Of a stretch of 64,000 nucleotides of DNA, positions 43,895-51,785 are shown in pieces (positions within the stretch are counted from its first letter, which is position 1; the number at the start of each line of letters is the position of its first letter). The DNA lies in NCBI RefSeq assembly GCF_900106585.1, contig NZ_FNWH01000005.1, positions 123,961-187,960 on the forward strand, given 5' to 3'. The notes under the pieces were generated by a model that ran no database searches, was not told where the DNA came from, and worked only from the letters and a program-made list of their open reading frames with translations. Source of the stretch: Acidaminococcus timonensis. Lineage in GTDB: Bacteria; Bacillota; Negativicutes; Acidaminococcales; Acidaminococcaceae. The translations under genes and the position numbers were made by a program.

Positions 43895-44736
43895 AAGACC
43901 TTCTCTCCTATACTCAAATGCCTAAAGCGACCTATATGTACTGGCAGAAACGGTTTGACCGCGTGAATCCAGACCAGGAAGTAGAGGACAAAATACAGGA
44001 AATCCGCAGCCAGCATAAAGATTATGGATATCGGCGCATGACCGGTGAGCTGAAGAATCAAGGGCTTTGCGTGAACAAGAAGAAAGTTCAACGTATCATG
44101 CAGGAACTGAGCCTTCAGGTAACATCCTTTACCCGGAAAAGCCGTAAATACAGCTCCTATAAGGGTAAGGTAGGAACCATTGCTCCCAATAGAATACATC
44201 GTCGTTTTGAGACGAATATCCCACATCAGAAGATTACAACCGACACTTCAGAATTCAAATACTATGAAGTAGATCCACAGGGACATCTGACCCTGCACAA
44301 GCTTTATCTGGATCCTTTCCTGGACATGTTCAATGATGAAATCATCAGCTATGGAATAGCAAAACGTCCTTCGGCTGAAAGCATACTGGAAGCTCAAGCT
44401 GAAGCAATCGAAATTACTGCTGATTGTCCGTATCGAAGAACGTTTCACTCCGATCAGGGTTGGGCATACCAAATGAAGGCCTATGCCAGGAATCTAAAAA
44501 AAGGACGAATTTTTCAAAGCATGTCTCGAAAGGGCAACTGTCATGATAACGCTGTAATGGAGAATTTCTTCGGCTTAATGAAGCAGGAAATGTATTATGG
44601 AGTAATCTACTACAGCTACGAAGAACTAAAAAACGCTATCGAACGATACATTAAATACTATAACGAGCAAAGGATCAAGGAAAAACTATGCTGGAAAAGT
44701 CCTGTTCAATATAGGCTTTCCTTGCAGGCAGCATAA
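43891..44736 (+). CDS. IS3-family transposase OrfB (DDE integrase core)
   Basis: A 281-residue catalytic part from TTG 43891. The -1 frame is open further upstream, to at least about 43838, and encodes the usual OrfB lead-in (KIISSLRRSFKLKDLL). The catalytic triad is visible: Asp in ITTDTSEF, Asp in FHSDQGWAY, and Glu in NAVMENFFGLMKQE. An HTH_21-type segment (HKDYGYRRMTGELKNQG) precedes the rve domain. The protein is probably made mostly as the OrfAB frameshift product. Confidence 0.88.
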   Translation: MKDLLSYTQMPKATYMYWQKRFDRVNPDQEVEDKIQEIRSQHKDYGYRRMTGELKNQGLCVNKKKVQRIMQELSLQVTSFTRKSRKYSSYKGKVGTIAPNRIHRRFETNIPHQKITTDTSEFKYYEVDPQGHLTLHKLYLDPFLDMFNDEIISYGIAKRPSAESILEAQAEAIEITADCPYRRTFHSDQGWAYQMKAYARNLKKGRIFQSMSRKGNCHDNAVMENFFGLMKQEMYYGVIYYSYEELKNAIERYIKYYNEQRIKEKLCWKSPVQYRLSLQAA

Positions 44737-44793
44737 AAAAGTAACGAGACAGTAAAAACCATCTCGTTACTAAGGTCTAACTTTTTGGGGTCA

Positions 44794-44960
44794 CATCAAT
44801 TTCCATACGTTGATCACTCCTTTTCTTTATTCACTTTTCCGTGGCCGAAGGCGCCTGCACCGCTCTCAGCCTTTTTACGCCCTTATTCTATCTGAAAGAT
44901 GTCAGAAAAGAGTCAAAAACTATGATGTTTTAATTTGATTTTGAATTTTCTCTCTATTAT
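44794..44960 (-). promoter_or_regulatory. orphaned native start and leader of the transporter
   Basis: Minus-strand ATG GAA ATT GAT (from 44806) with AAGGAGTG upstream (44815-44822). Behind it is a TTGACT...TAGAAT pair (44912-44917 and 44884-44889, 22-base spacing, suboptimal) and a second TATAAT near 44955-44960. The reading frame stops making sense at the IS end. The rest of 44961-45029 shows nothing I recognise. Confidence 0.5.
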
Positions 44961-45029
44961 ATACAGTATACTTTGATGTTTTTTATTGAAGTATTTGGCT
45001 AAAGCAGGGGACGTTTTATGGACTGAAAA

Positions 45030-45055
45030 AAGGGTGCCGCCTGCGCAGCACCCTT
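45030..45055 (-). terminator. intrinsic terminator after the BCCT-lyase chimera
   Basis: Eight-base-pair AAGGGTGC/GCACCCTT stem with a GC-rich loop; the minus strand continues into a run of T residues. Confidence 0.75.
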
Positions 45056-45111
45056 CCATCAGTTGTCCGGCAGGGTAAAAACCCGGAACCAGCCGAAAGC
45101 AACATATCATT

Positions 45112-46440
45112 TTAAACCAGTTTCCTGTCCATTCCCTGTTCCGCCCAGGCCATGATCTTCCCATCATGGATGCACTGGCGCAGGTATTCGATGTGGGGAT
45201 ACAGATAGAAATCTTCTTCCAGTTTCGGGACTTCCCGGCCCACAGCCTCCAGCACCTTCCGGCTGGCCGGGCTCCTCTGGAGGGACGCATCCACAAAGGG
45301 CTGGGCTTCGTATACGGACAGCAGCTCGATGGCCAGGATGTATTCCAGCTTTTCTACAACAGAAAGGCTCTTCAGGGCCGCATTGTATCCCATGGCTACA
45401 TAATCTTCCTGATTTCCACAGGTGGGCGTGTTATCGATCACCGATGAGGTACACAGGATTCTCATCTGGTTCAGCAGGCCTGCCTGGGTATATTGAGGGA
45501 TCATCACCCCGGAATTCAGACCCGGATTCTGGATCAGGAACCAGGGATACCCTGACAGATTCTCGTCTATGAGCCGGTTGTTCCGCCGTTCCGAAATCTT
45601 GGCCAGCATGGTGGCCGCCAGACAGGCACTGTCCATGGCGATTCCCACATAGGCGGAATCCGCATTGCAGGCGGAGATTTCCGCCTCGTTGCCCGGTTCC
45701 GGCCAGAGGATGGGGTTGTCGCAGCAGGAGTTCATTTCGATTTCCAGGGTCCGGCGGGCATCTTCCAGTGTCTTCCGGGCCGCTCCGTGAAGCTGGGGGA
45801 TGCAGCGCAGGGACAGGGCAATGGCCAGGACGGACAGGGTATCAATGGCGGAACGCCAGAACCCCTTGGTCACCCGTTCCCCGAACAGCGGCGTCAGGGA
45901 AGCTGCCACGGACAGCTCCTTTTTCCGGTTGTAGTACATATAAGCGATGATGACCCCGCTGAGGGCGTACATGGCATAGGGAATGAAAGTCCAGTTATAG
46001 AAGCACCGGGCCATAGCAAAGAACGAAGCCTCCACGCTGAAGGGAGCCACGCCGGTCTCTTTCAGTTCTCCGTAGATGCTACCGTAATAGATCAGCGGTT
46101 CATTGACCCCGTAGGTAATCAGTCCGGTCGCGATACCACCGGTGAGGGTCATGGCGAACCAGGCGCCAAAAGAAAATTTTGCCTTTGCCTGCGGACCACC
46201 GAACCGGATCTTCCCCACTGGAGAAAAGGCCAGCAGGGTGATCAGGATCAGGGTGCCCAGAGCTGCCCACTGATACAGCCAGCCGAAAGTTTCCAGGGAC
46301 CAGCCGAAAATCGCCTGGGTCACCTTTGTCAGCCAGGCATTGTTCACCACCCCCAGGATGGCCGCTCCGCCGATGACCAGAAAACAGGGGATGAACACAT
46401 CCCACCGGATGCCCTTTTGGGTTTCTGTCTTTGCTTGCAT
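45112..46440 (-). CDS. in-frame chimera: N-terminal half of a BCCT transporter fused to the C-terminal half of an aromatic amino acid lyase
   Basis: A 442-residue reading frame. Residues 1 to about 208 are the first half of a betaine/carnitine/choline transporter, with helices near 14-34, 52-72, 90-115 and 150-170 and the family's GVNEPLIYYGS and FWRSAIDTLSVLAIAL segments. From about residue 209 it is the C-terminal half of a histidine ammonia-lyase family protein (SLRCIPQLHGAARKT, EMNSCCDNPI, NPGLNSGVMIPQY, CGNQEDYVAMG). The lyase Ala-Ser-Gly MIO site and the transporter's later helices are missing. The frame has no internal stop, has a good ribosome site (GGGAGGG) and follows a sigma-54 promoter. 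It most likely arose by deletion between two adjacent genes; neither parental activity is expected. Confidence 0.85.
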   Translation of the reverse strand: MQAKTETQKGIRWDVFIPCFLVIGGAAILGVVNNAWLTKVTQAIFGWSLETFGWLYQWAALGTLILITLLAFSPVGKIRFGGPQAKAKFSFGAWFAMTLTGGIATGLITYGVNEPLIYYGSIYGELKETGVAPFSVEASFFAMARCFYNWTFIPYAMYALSGVIIAYMYYNRKKELSVAASLTPLFGERVTKGFWRSAIDTLSVLAIALSLRCIPQLHGAARKTLEDARRTLEIEMNSCCDNPILWPEPGNEAEISACNADSAYVGIAMDSACLAATMLAKISERRNNRLIDENLSGYPWFLIQNPGLNSGVMIPQYTQAGLLNQMRILCTSSVIDNTPTCGNQEDYVAMGYNAALKSLSVVEKLEYILAIELLSVYEAQPFVDASLQRSPASRKVLEAVGREVPKLEEDFYLYPHIEYLRQCIHDGKIMAWAEQGMDRKLV

Positions 46441-47477
46441 CGAAAATCCCTCCCATTTGCGTCTTTGCGCAATTGTTGTGCTTTTGTCCTTATATTCAGC
46501 AAAAACAGTGCCATAAGAAACGGCTTTATACCCTGGATGACTTTATCGGAGCTGATTCAGCCATCCTGGAGTTGAAGAAAAATATCCAGAAACTGGCACC
46601 CCAGGAAAGCAACATCCTGATTTATGGAGAAACCGGGACGGGCAAGGAAATCCTGGCCCAGAGCATCCACGGTCTCAGCCGGCGCCGGCACAAACCACTG
46701 GTCGTCCTGAACTGTGCCGCCATGCCGGAAAGCCTGGTGGAAAGCATCCTCTTCGGAACCGTAGCCGGTGCCTACACAGGTGCCACCAACCACAAAGGTC
46801 TTCTGGAAGCCGCCAACGGAGGCACCCTGTTCCTGGATGAGCTGAACTCCATGGCGCTGCCCATGCAGGCCAAACTGCTTCGTGTGCTTCAGGAAGGGGT
46901 CTTCCGCCGGGTCGGGGAAACCCGGGAACGGGAAGTCGACATCCGGGTAATTTCCACCTGCAACCAGGAACCTTTCCAGCTGCTGCAGGAGAAGACTTTG
47001 CGGGAAGACCTGTTCTACCGGCTGGCCACCATCGTCCTGCGAATTCCGCCTTTGCGGGAACGGATCGATGATCTGGGGCTGCTGTGTTCCACCTACCTGG
47101 ACCGGGCGGCCCGTCTTCATGCCTATCCCCTGACCCGGATCTCTCCCCGGGCGCTCTGGAAGCTGCAGCAATACAACTGGCCGGGCAATGTGCGGGAGCT
47201 GTACCATGTATTGGATTATGCCATGAATCTTTCTGAAGGGGATGAACTGACAGATGACCTTTTGCCGGAAGCCTTCCGTTCCCCTGTCCCTGCTCCGGCA
47301 CCCACGACTCCCGTAAAAAAACAGACCCTGGCCGAACGGATGGCCTCTTACGAAATCGGTATCCTGGAGGAAACTCTTCAGCGGAACCAGGGCAATATCA
47401 CCCAAAGTGCCAGAGAATTGGGCCTCCAGCGGCAGAATCTGCAGTATCGCCTGCGCAAATATCATATTGTCCCATAA
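46431..47477 (+). CDS. sigma-54-dependent transcriptional activator without an N-terminal sensor domain
   Basis: The frame has 348 residues from TTG 46431, but the true start is uncertain: the first 36 or so residues have no domain and no ribosome site. The AAA+ domain begins near DDFIGADSAI. It has Walker A GETGTGKEIL, a GAYTGA loop (the sigma-54-contacting GAFTGA variant), Walker B GGTLFLDEL and an arginine-finger region REDLFYRL. A Fis-type HTH ends the protein (NITQSARELGLQRQNLQYRL), similar to RocR-like activators. PAS or GAF sensing is absent, so it may be PspF-like or N-terminally truncated. It very likely acts on the divergent sigma-54 promoter. Confidence 0.85.
   Translation: MLASKIPPICVFAQLLCFCPYIQQKQCHKKRLYTLDDFIGADSAILELKKNIQKLAPQESNILIYGETGTGKEILAQSIHGLSRRRHKPLVVLNCAAMPESLVESILFGTVAGAYTGATNHKGLLEAANGGTLFLDELNSMALPMQAKLLRVLQEGVFRRVGETREREVDIRVISTCNQEPFQLLQEKTLREDLFYRLATIVLRIPPLRERIDDLGLLCSTYLDRAARLHAYPLTRISPRALWKLQQYNWPGNVRELYHVLDYAMNLSEGDELTDDLLPEAFRSPVPAPAPTTPVKKQTLAERMASYEIGILEETLQRNQGNITQSARELGLQRQNLQYRLRKYHIVP
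46498..46513 (-). promoter_or_regulatory. sigma-54 promoter for the BCCT-lyase chimera
   Basis: Minus-strand TGGCAC-TGTTT-TTGCT, with the GG and GC dinucleotides separated by exactly 10 bases as in -24/-12 promoters. It lies 58 bases before the ATG and beside a gene for a sigma-54 activator. Confidence 0.75.
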
Positions 47478-47614
47478 AAAAATCGGTTCTATAATAAATG
47501 TTGGGGTCTTGTGGACACTCCTGTTCACAAGACCCCTTGTCTTACGATAAAATAAAGACATATCTAAGCTACATTTCACCTCAACCACCACGAAGAACTG
47601 AAAGGAGAATAGAT

Positions 47615-47662
47615 ATGTCTTTCTTTCATTTTATCGAAAAAAGCTTCCATTGGGAAGAGGGT
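47615..47662 (+). pseudogene. ISL3 transposase, 5' fragment
   Basis: The first 16 codons (MSFFHFIEKSFHWEEG) of the ISL3 transposase, with a GAAAGGAGAATAGAT ribosome site, cut at the IS21 insertion point. Removal of the IS21 and one copy of AGGGT joins these codons in frame to the 3' part at 49874. Confidence 0.85.
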
Positions 47663-47743
47663 TGTCAAGGCCGGGTTCAATTTGACCCATTTGGCCGGTT
47701 AAAAGTGACCCAATAAAACGGTAAATTCAATGCTTTTTCTGCC

Positions 47744-48547
47744 TTAGGGCCGGAAGTCCTTAAAGCCGGTTTTCCCAAGGCCGGGCTGGGGGACGGCCGG
47801 ATTCAAACCTGCACGCAGACGATCTTTCAGCCGGTAACTCTCACCTCTAATATTTATCACATGAGCATGGTACAGCAATCGGTCCAGGATAGCAGTCGCA
47901 ATCACTGAATCGCTCATGAGTTCACCCCAGTCACTGAAATACTTGTTGCTGGTCATAATTATGGTGCCCCGCTCGTAGCGGGCACAGACAATCTGGAACA
48001 GCAATTCTGCCTGCTGCCGGCTCAGCTGCATATAGCCAACTTCATCTATCACCAGGACATCTGGCCGGGCGTAAAATTTGCAGCGCCTGGACAACAGCCT
48101 TTTTTCCCGACGCTTTTCCAGATCTTCAATAAGATGGGCTAGCGTAATGAAGTATGCGGTTTTGCCGTGGTGCAGGGTTTCTACCGCAAACGCGGTGGCC
48201 AGGTGCGTCTTGCCGACCCCCGGCGGGCCCAGCAGGATCAGATTTTCACCTCGTTCCACAAAAGCAAGTGTACGCAGTTCCTGGAGCTGTTTCGGATTCA
48301 GGCTGGGCTGGAACGAAAAATCGAATTCCTCCAGGGTCTTCACGGCCGGGATCCGCGCAGCTTTCATCCTTTTCCGGATGGCTTTCTCAGTTCGTTCCTT
48401 CTGTTGAAAGCTCAGGAGCTGGTCGAGAAACGAAATAAAAGTCGAGTCTTTTGCAGCGGCCGTTTCCAGAAGGGCATCCAGCTGGCAGGCTGCCTCCGGC
48501 ATATTGAATTCAGCCAGGAGCTGCCTGGCATGCTCCACTTCAAGCAT
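47744..48547 (-). CDS. istB: IS21 helper ATPase IstB
   Basis: A 267-residue AAA+ ATPase of the IstB/DnaC type. Walker A is ILLGPPGVGKTHLA, Walker B VLVIDEVGYM, and SNKYFSDWGELMSD is a typical IstB motif. It directs strand transfer by IstA. Its ATG overlaps the istA end by eight bases. The C-terminus is intact. Together with a full-length istA, the element could be active. Confidence 0.93.
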   Translation of the reverse strand: MLEVEHARQLLAEFNMPEAACQLDALLETAAAKDSTFISFLDQLLSFQQKERTEKAIRKRMKAARIPAVKTLEEFDFSFQPSLNPKQLQELRTLAFVERGENLILLGPPGVGKTHLATAFAVETLHHGKTAYFITLAHLIEDLEKRREKRLLSRRCKFYARPDVLVIDEVGYMQLSRQQAELLFQIVCARYERGTIIMTSNKYFSDWGELMSDSVIATAILDRLLYHAHVINIRGESYRLKDRLRAGLNPAVPQPGLGKTGFKDFRP

Positions 48548-49757
48548 TGGATACCACCTCCATCAGCCTGTCGTAAAGGGCTAGAGGTCGTTTCACCACA
48601 TCCTCTTTCATCTGGATTCCTGCCGTTCGAGGGTAAGCAATGCCTTCCTTTGCCTCCAATCCGCTGTATTGCGCCTGCTGCGGAACATAATATCCCTTTA
48701 CTTCAGAGAGCGGTATATCTGCCACAGGAAGGTTATCTACGAATACCTGTACATGGTTCTGGTACAGCCGGACCCGGGCTTCTCTGCCGCTGTAATGCCA
48801 ATCTATACCATAGAGATGACCATCGAAACTGACGAATCCATCTTTGGAAATCCGCCGATCTTCCCAGCGGTAACGGTTACGCAGTTCCTGAGGCGGGAGC
48901 GGGTTCAAATGCTCGGCCGCCAATTCCTGCAGAGGGATTTTCCCTGTAGTCCCATGCTTCTTGCCGTTCACATGCTGGCACCATTGAAGAGCCTGACGGT
49001 TCAGGTCGTACAGATTGGTGAAACGTCTTCCAGGCAGGAAATTCTCCTTGAGATAACGGACAGAACGTTCCACCTTCCCTTTCGTCTGAGGCCGGCGTAC
49101 CTTACAGGTGGAAGGCTTGAAGCCCATATCGGCACAGAAACTTTCGAAAGCGGGAAGGAAGATGGTCTTACCGGCCTCGTGTTTCAGGACAACTGTCTTC
49201 ATGTTGTCTGTCAGCACAACATCAGGAACTCCGCCGAAATATTCGAAAGCGTTCAGGATGCAGCGTTCCAGGCTTTTGAGGTCACACCGCTTTGTGAATT
49301 CCACGTACCTGGCCCTGGAGTATCCCAGGGTCATGACGAAAGCCGGAACTTTATGGAATTCGCCATCTGTGCCCAAATATTGGCAGATTCCCCAATCCAT
49401 CTGGGCTTGTCTGCCGGGCTCGGTTTCATACCGTGGCACAGCCGGGATGGTCTTTGGCGGACGAAAAACGTGGACATAATCCTTGATGATGGTCTTCCCA
49501 CCGGTGTAACCCATCTGTTGCAAGGTCTCCAGGATGACGACGCAGTTGAATATGCCATCGTGCATCATCTGGTTGACCTGCGGCTTAAAGGGATCCAGAA
49601 TGGAACCGCGCTTATGAGGTTGCTCCGGCAGAGTAGCCACTTGCATATACTTCTTGGCCGTATTCTTGGAAATATTCTGCTCTTTACCGATAGCATATGC
49701 GCTCTTGCCTTTTCTTGCACTATCGCGTATTATCATAATAAGCCCACTTCCTATCAT
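48540..49757 (-). CDS. istA: IS21 transposase IstA
   Basis: A 405-residue DDE transposase. An N-terminal HTH (SARKGKSAYAIGKEQNISKNTAKKYMQ region, split here as SAYAIGKEQNISKNTAKKYM) precedes the catalytic core. The core shows MDWGICQYLG (first Asp), VVLTDNMKTVV (second Asp) and the KGKVERSVRYLKENF Glu. A C-terminal beta-barrel-like domain follows. The ATG has a GGAGGTAG ribosome site. Confidence 0.93.
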   Translation of the reverse strand: MIGSGLIMIIRDSARKGKSAYAIGKEQNISKNTAKKYMQVATLPEQPHKRGSILDPFKPQVNQMMHDGIFNCVVILETLQQMGYTGGKTIIKDYVHVFRPPKTIPAVPRYETEPGRQAQMDWGICQYLGTDGEFHKVPAFVMTLGYSRARYVEFTKRCDLKSLERCILNAFEYFGGVPDVVLTDNMKTVVLKHEAGKTIFLPAFESFCADMGFKPSTCKVRRPQTKGKVERSVRYLKENFLPGRRFTNLYDLNRQALQWCQHVNGKKHGTTGKIPLQELAAEHLNPLPPQELRNRYRWEDRRISKDGFVSFDGHLYGIDWHYSGREARVRLYQNHVQVFVDNLPVADIPLSEVKGYYVPQQAQYSGLEAKEGIAYPRTAGIQMKEDVVKRPLALYDRLMEVVSNA

Positions 49758-49873
49758 TTGGACTACCTCCTAACAAGTTTGGTCGCTTATTATTATGGTA
49801 ATCCACTTTGGTATGAGGTGGGTCATTTTTTTCCGGCCCTTTAGGTCAATTATAGTCCGGCCTTAACAAGGGT

Positions 49874-51019
49874 TCCATAAAAGAATTTGAAAAATTGGGA
49901 TCCAGCCTCCTCCTTTACGTGGAATTCACTTCTACAGCTTCTCGTTGCCCCTACTGTCATCATAAAATTCTTCATATTAAGGACTATCGGGACCAAAAAG
50001 TCCTCTTAGGGCACTGGAACACCCATCCTGTTTCTGCTATTGTTCATAAAAGAAGATTTTTTTGCCCTTGCTGCCATAAGACATTTTATGAAAAAATTCC
50101 TGGCGTCGAGCATTACCAGCGGCGTTCTAACGATGTAAAGAACAGCATCATCCAAGCCTGTTCTGAACTGGCGAGCTTTAAAGCTATTGCCAGAAGCCAT
50201 GGTGTCTCTGTTTCCACCGTAATCCGGTATTTTGATGGACTTACTTTTAAAAGGCCTCTCCATCTGCCTGAAGTTCTTTCTTTAGACGAATTTCGTGGGA
50301 ACGCTCATGGGCAAAGATACCAGGTCGCTGTGAATGACCCTCAGCGTCATGAAACTCTCGATATTTTGCCAAAGAGGACAGCGCTGGAATTGATTCGTTA
50401 TTTTAGCCAATTTTCAAGAGCAGAGCGATTGAAAGTAAAATTTGTCGTAATGGACCTTTCGTCACTTTTCCGCAAGGTCATCAGAGCGATGTTTCCTGGT
50501 GCAACAATTATTGGTGACCGATTCCACATACAGAGACTGGTCATTTGGGCGCTTGAACGGGTTAGGAAAAATGTACAAAAGTTATTCGACGAAAAAAGAA
50601 TTTATTTCAAGAGAAACAAACATATCTTGAACAAGAGGGGTGATCGTCTGACAGAAGAAGAACTGGCCAGCCTTCGGGAAATCTTGAAGCAGTCTTCAGA
50701 ATTACAGAGAGCCTATGCCTTAAAAGAGGCATTCTTTAAGGTGTTTTCTATGAAAGAACGGTCTGCTGTTGCTTCATTCTTATCTCGTTGGTTATCATTA
50801 GTCGAAGAAAGTGGGGTTGAAGAATTCAAGAGTGTTATAAAGACGTTCACTGATTGGAAGACAGAGATTTTGGAAGGATTGAGTCAAGCGTATTCGAATG
50901 GTTTTACGGAAGGAATGAACAATAAGATTAAGGTGTTAAAGAGAGTAGCATTTGGTTTTCGCAACTTTGAACGATTCCGTTCTCGGATTTTACTGCTTTC
51001 GATGGTGAAATTAAAATAA
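49874..51019 (+). pseudogene. ISL3 transposase, 3' part
   Basis: The remaining 381 codons of the ISL3 transposase (a possible internal TTG restart is at 49895). They include the zinc-binding CPYCHH and CPCCHKTFYE regions, the helix-turn-helix ASFKAIARSHGVSVSTVIRY, and the DDE core with LSLDEFRG, VVMDLSSLFR, IGDRFHIQRLV and SNGFTEGMNNKIKVLK. Rejoined with the 5' fragment it would encode 397 residues, the normal length. Codon use is more A/T-rich than the host genes around it. Confidence 0.88.
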
Positions 51020-51099
51020 AAACAGACGTGAGCAAAAATCGCTCACGTCCGTGTGTGGTAGATGAATTGGAGCTTACCCCAACATTTGACAAAGAACCA

Positions 51100-51138
51100 A
51101 AAAATCGGGGCTGCTGAATCACAGCAGTCCCGATTTTT
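51100..51138 (-). terminator. intrinsic terminator after fchA
   Basis: Long stem pairing 51100-51116 with 51122-51138 (AAAATCGGG...CCCGATTTT with CTGCTG/CAGCAG inside) and a five-base loop. The A tract at its edge is the ISL3 target duplication, so ISL3 inserted into the edge of this terminator. Confidence 0.8.
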
Positions 51139-51145
51139 CTTTGCG

Positions 51146-51766
51146 TTACAGTTTTACTTTTTCCAGCAGAGCCTGTTCTCTGGCATCCACATCGGCTTCG
51201 ATTTCAGCCATCCGTTTCTTCAGATCTTCCACGAACAGCGCATCTTTGATGCTGCCCAGATTGATCTTTACATTCAGGAATGCTCCCCGTACCGCAGCCC
51301 GGGCGTTCATGGCAGCTACCGCTCCGTCGGTCACCGCATTGGGGTTGCCCCGCAGGATCACTGCTTCGGCCAGGGCAAACAGCTCATTGGCCGTCTGTCC
51401 CACTTTGAAAGGAACCAGAGCCGCTTCCTTGGTGGCATCCTGGATGGCAGCACTGCGGGCCTTTTTGGCCTCATCCGTATCCTTGGGCAGTTTGAAGGCA
51501 GCCATGATCTTGTTGAAGGCACTGCTGTCCTCATCGATGAAAGCCAGGAACTGATCTTTCAAGGCACCCGCCTTCCCGGCCACTTCCTGCATTTCTTCCT
51601 GGGAAGCGGCATACTTTTCCTTGCCCAGGGTCAGCTGGGCCACCATGGCAATCAGGGCTGCGGAAGAAGCCGCATTCAAAGCAGCGATGCTGCCGCCCCC
51701 GGGTGCCGGGGAAGAAGAGGCCGTTTCGTTGATAAAACCTTCTACCGTGAGTTTCTTCAATTCCAT
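51146..51766 (-). CDS. fchA: methenyltetrahydrofolate cyclohydrolase / formimino-THF cyclodeaminase family protein
   Basis: A 206-residue protein of the FTCD C-terminal (cyclodeaminase/FchA) family. The motif SSSPAPGGGSIAALNAASSAAL (around residues 17-38) is diagnostic. It is mostly helical and cytoplasmic. It would convert 5-formimino-THF to 5,10-methenyl-THF plus ammonia and/or methenyl-THF to 10-formyl-THF. It is the third gene after ftcD and fhs, with a 19-bp gap to fhs. The ATG follows AGGAGGG. Confidence 0.9.
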   Translation of the reverse strand: MELKKLTVEGFINETASSSPAPGGGSIAALNAASSAALIAMVAQLTLGKEKYAASQEEMQEVAGKAGALKDQFLAFIDEDSSAFNKIMAAFKLPKDTDEAKKARSAAIQDATKEAALVPFKVGQTANELFALAEAVILRGNPNAVTDGAVAAMNARAAVRGAFLNVKINLGSIKDALFVEDLKKRMAEIEADVDAREQALLEKVKL

Positions 51767-51785
51767 GGGGAGTATCCCTCCTGTA

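Larger units (their letters stand above)
43266..44793 (+). mobile_element. IS3-family (IS150-group-like) insertion sequence
   Basis: About 1528 bp with imperfect terminal repeats TGACCCCCAATTGTTAGAC (left) and TGACCCCAAAAAGTTAGAC (right, complement). It carries overlapping orfA and orfB. I see no 3-4 bp target duplication (AGC before, CAT after), which suggests loss by recombination or deletion between IS copies. Confidence 0.88.
47663..49868 (-). mobile_element. IS21-family element
   Basis: 2206 bp, flanked by 5-bp target duplications AGGGT (47658-47662 and 49869-49873). Its ends are TGTCAAGGCCGG (left) and TGTTAAGGCCGG (right, complement). Each end contains a second internal GGCCGG unit, so the end repeats align over about 48 bases, typical of IS21 multiple terminal repeats. 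It carries istA and istB on the minus strand. Confidence 0.92.
47485..51098 (+). mobile_element. ISL3-family element, interrupted by a nested IS21
   Basis: Terminal repeats GGTTCTATAATAAATGTTGG (left) and GGTTCTTTGTCAAATGTTGG (right, complement). Perfect 8-bp target duplications AAAAAATC are at 47477-47484 and 51099-51106. Without the IS21 and one copy of its target duplication the element would be about 1.4 kb, normal for ISL3. Just inside the left end is an 11-bp inverted repeat (47503-47513/47526-47536); another follows the transposase (51025-51033/51041-51049). Confidence 0.92.

Noticed and set aside
44794..45029. A separate small gene between the IS3 element and the chimera
   Set aside because: No frame with a ribosome site continues beyond the few codons that match the transporter N-terminus; the stretch is leader and promoter DNA.
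47498..47716. 72-codon open frame at the ISL3 left end
   Set aside because: It is the ISL3 transposase start plus an artificial upstream extension, running out of the element into the IS21 end; annotated instead as a transposase fragment.
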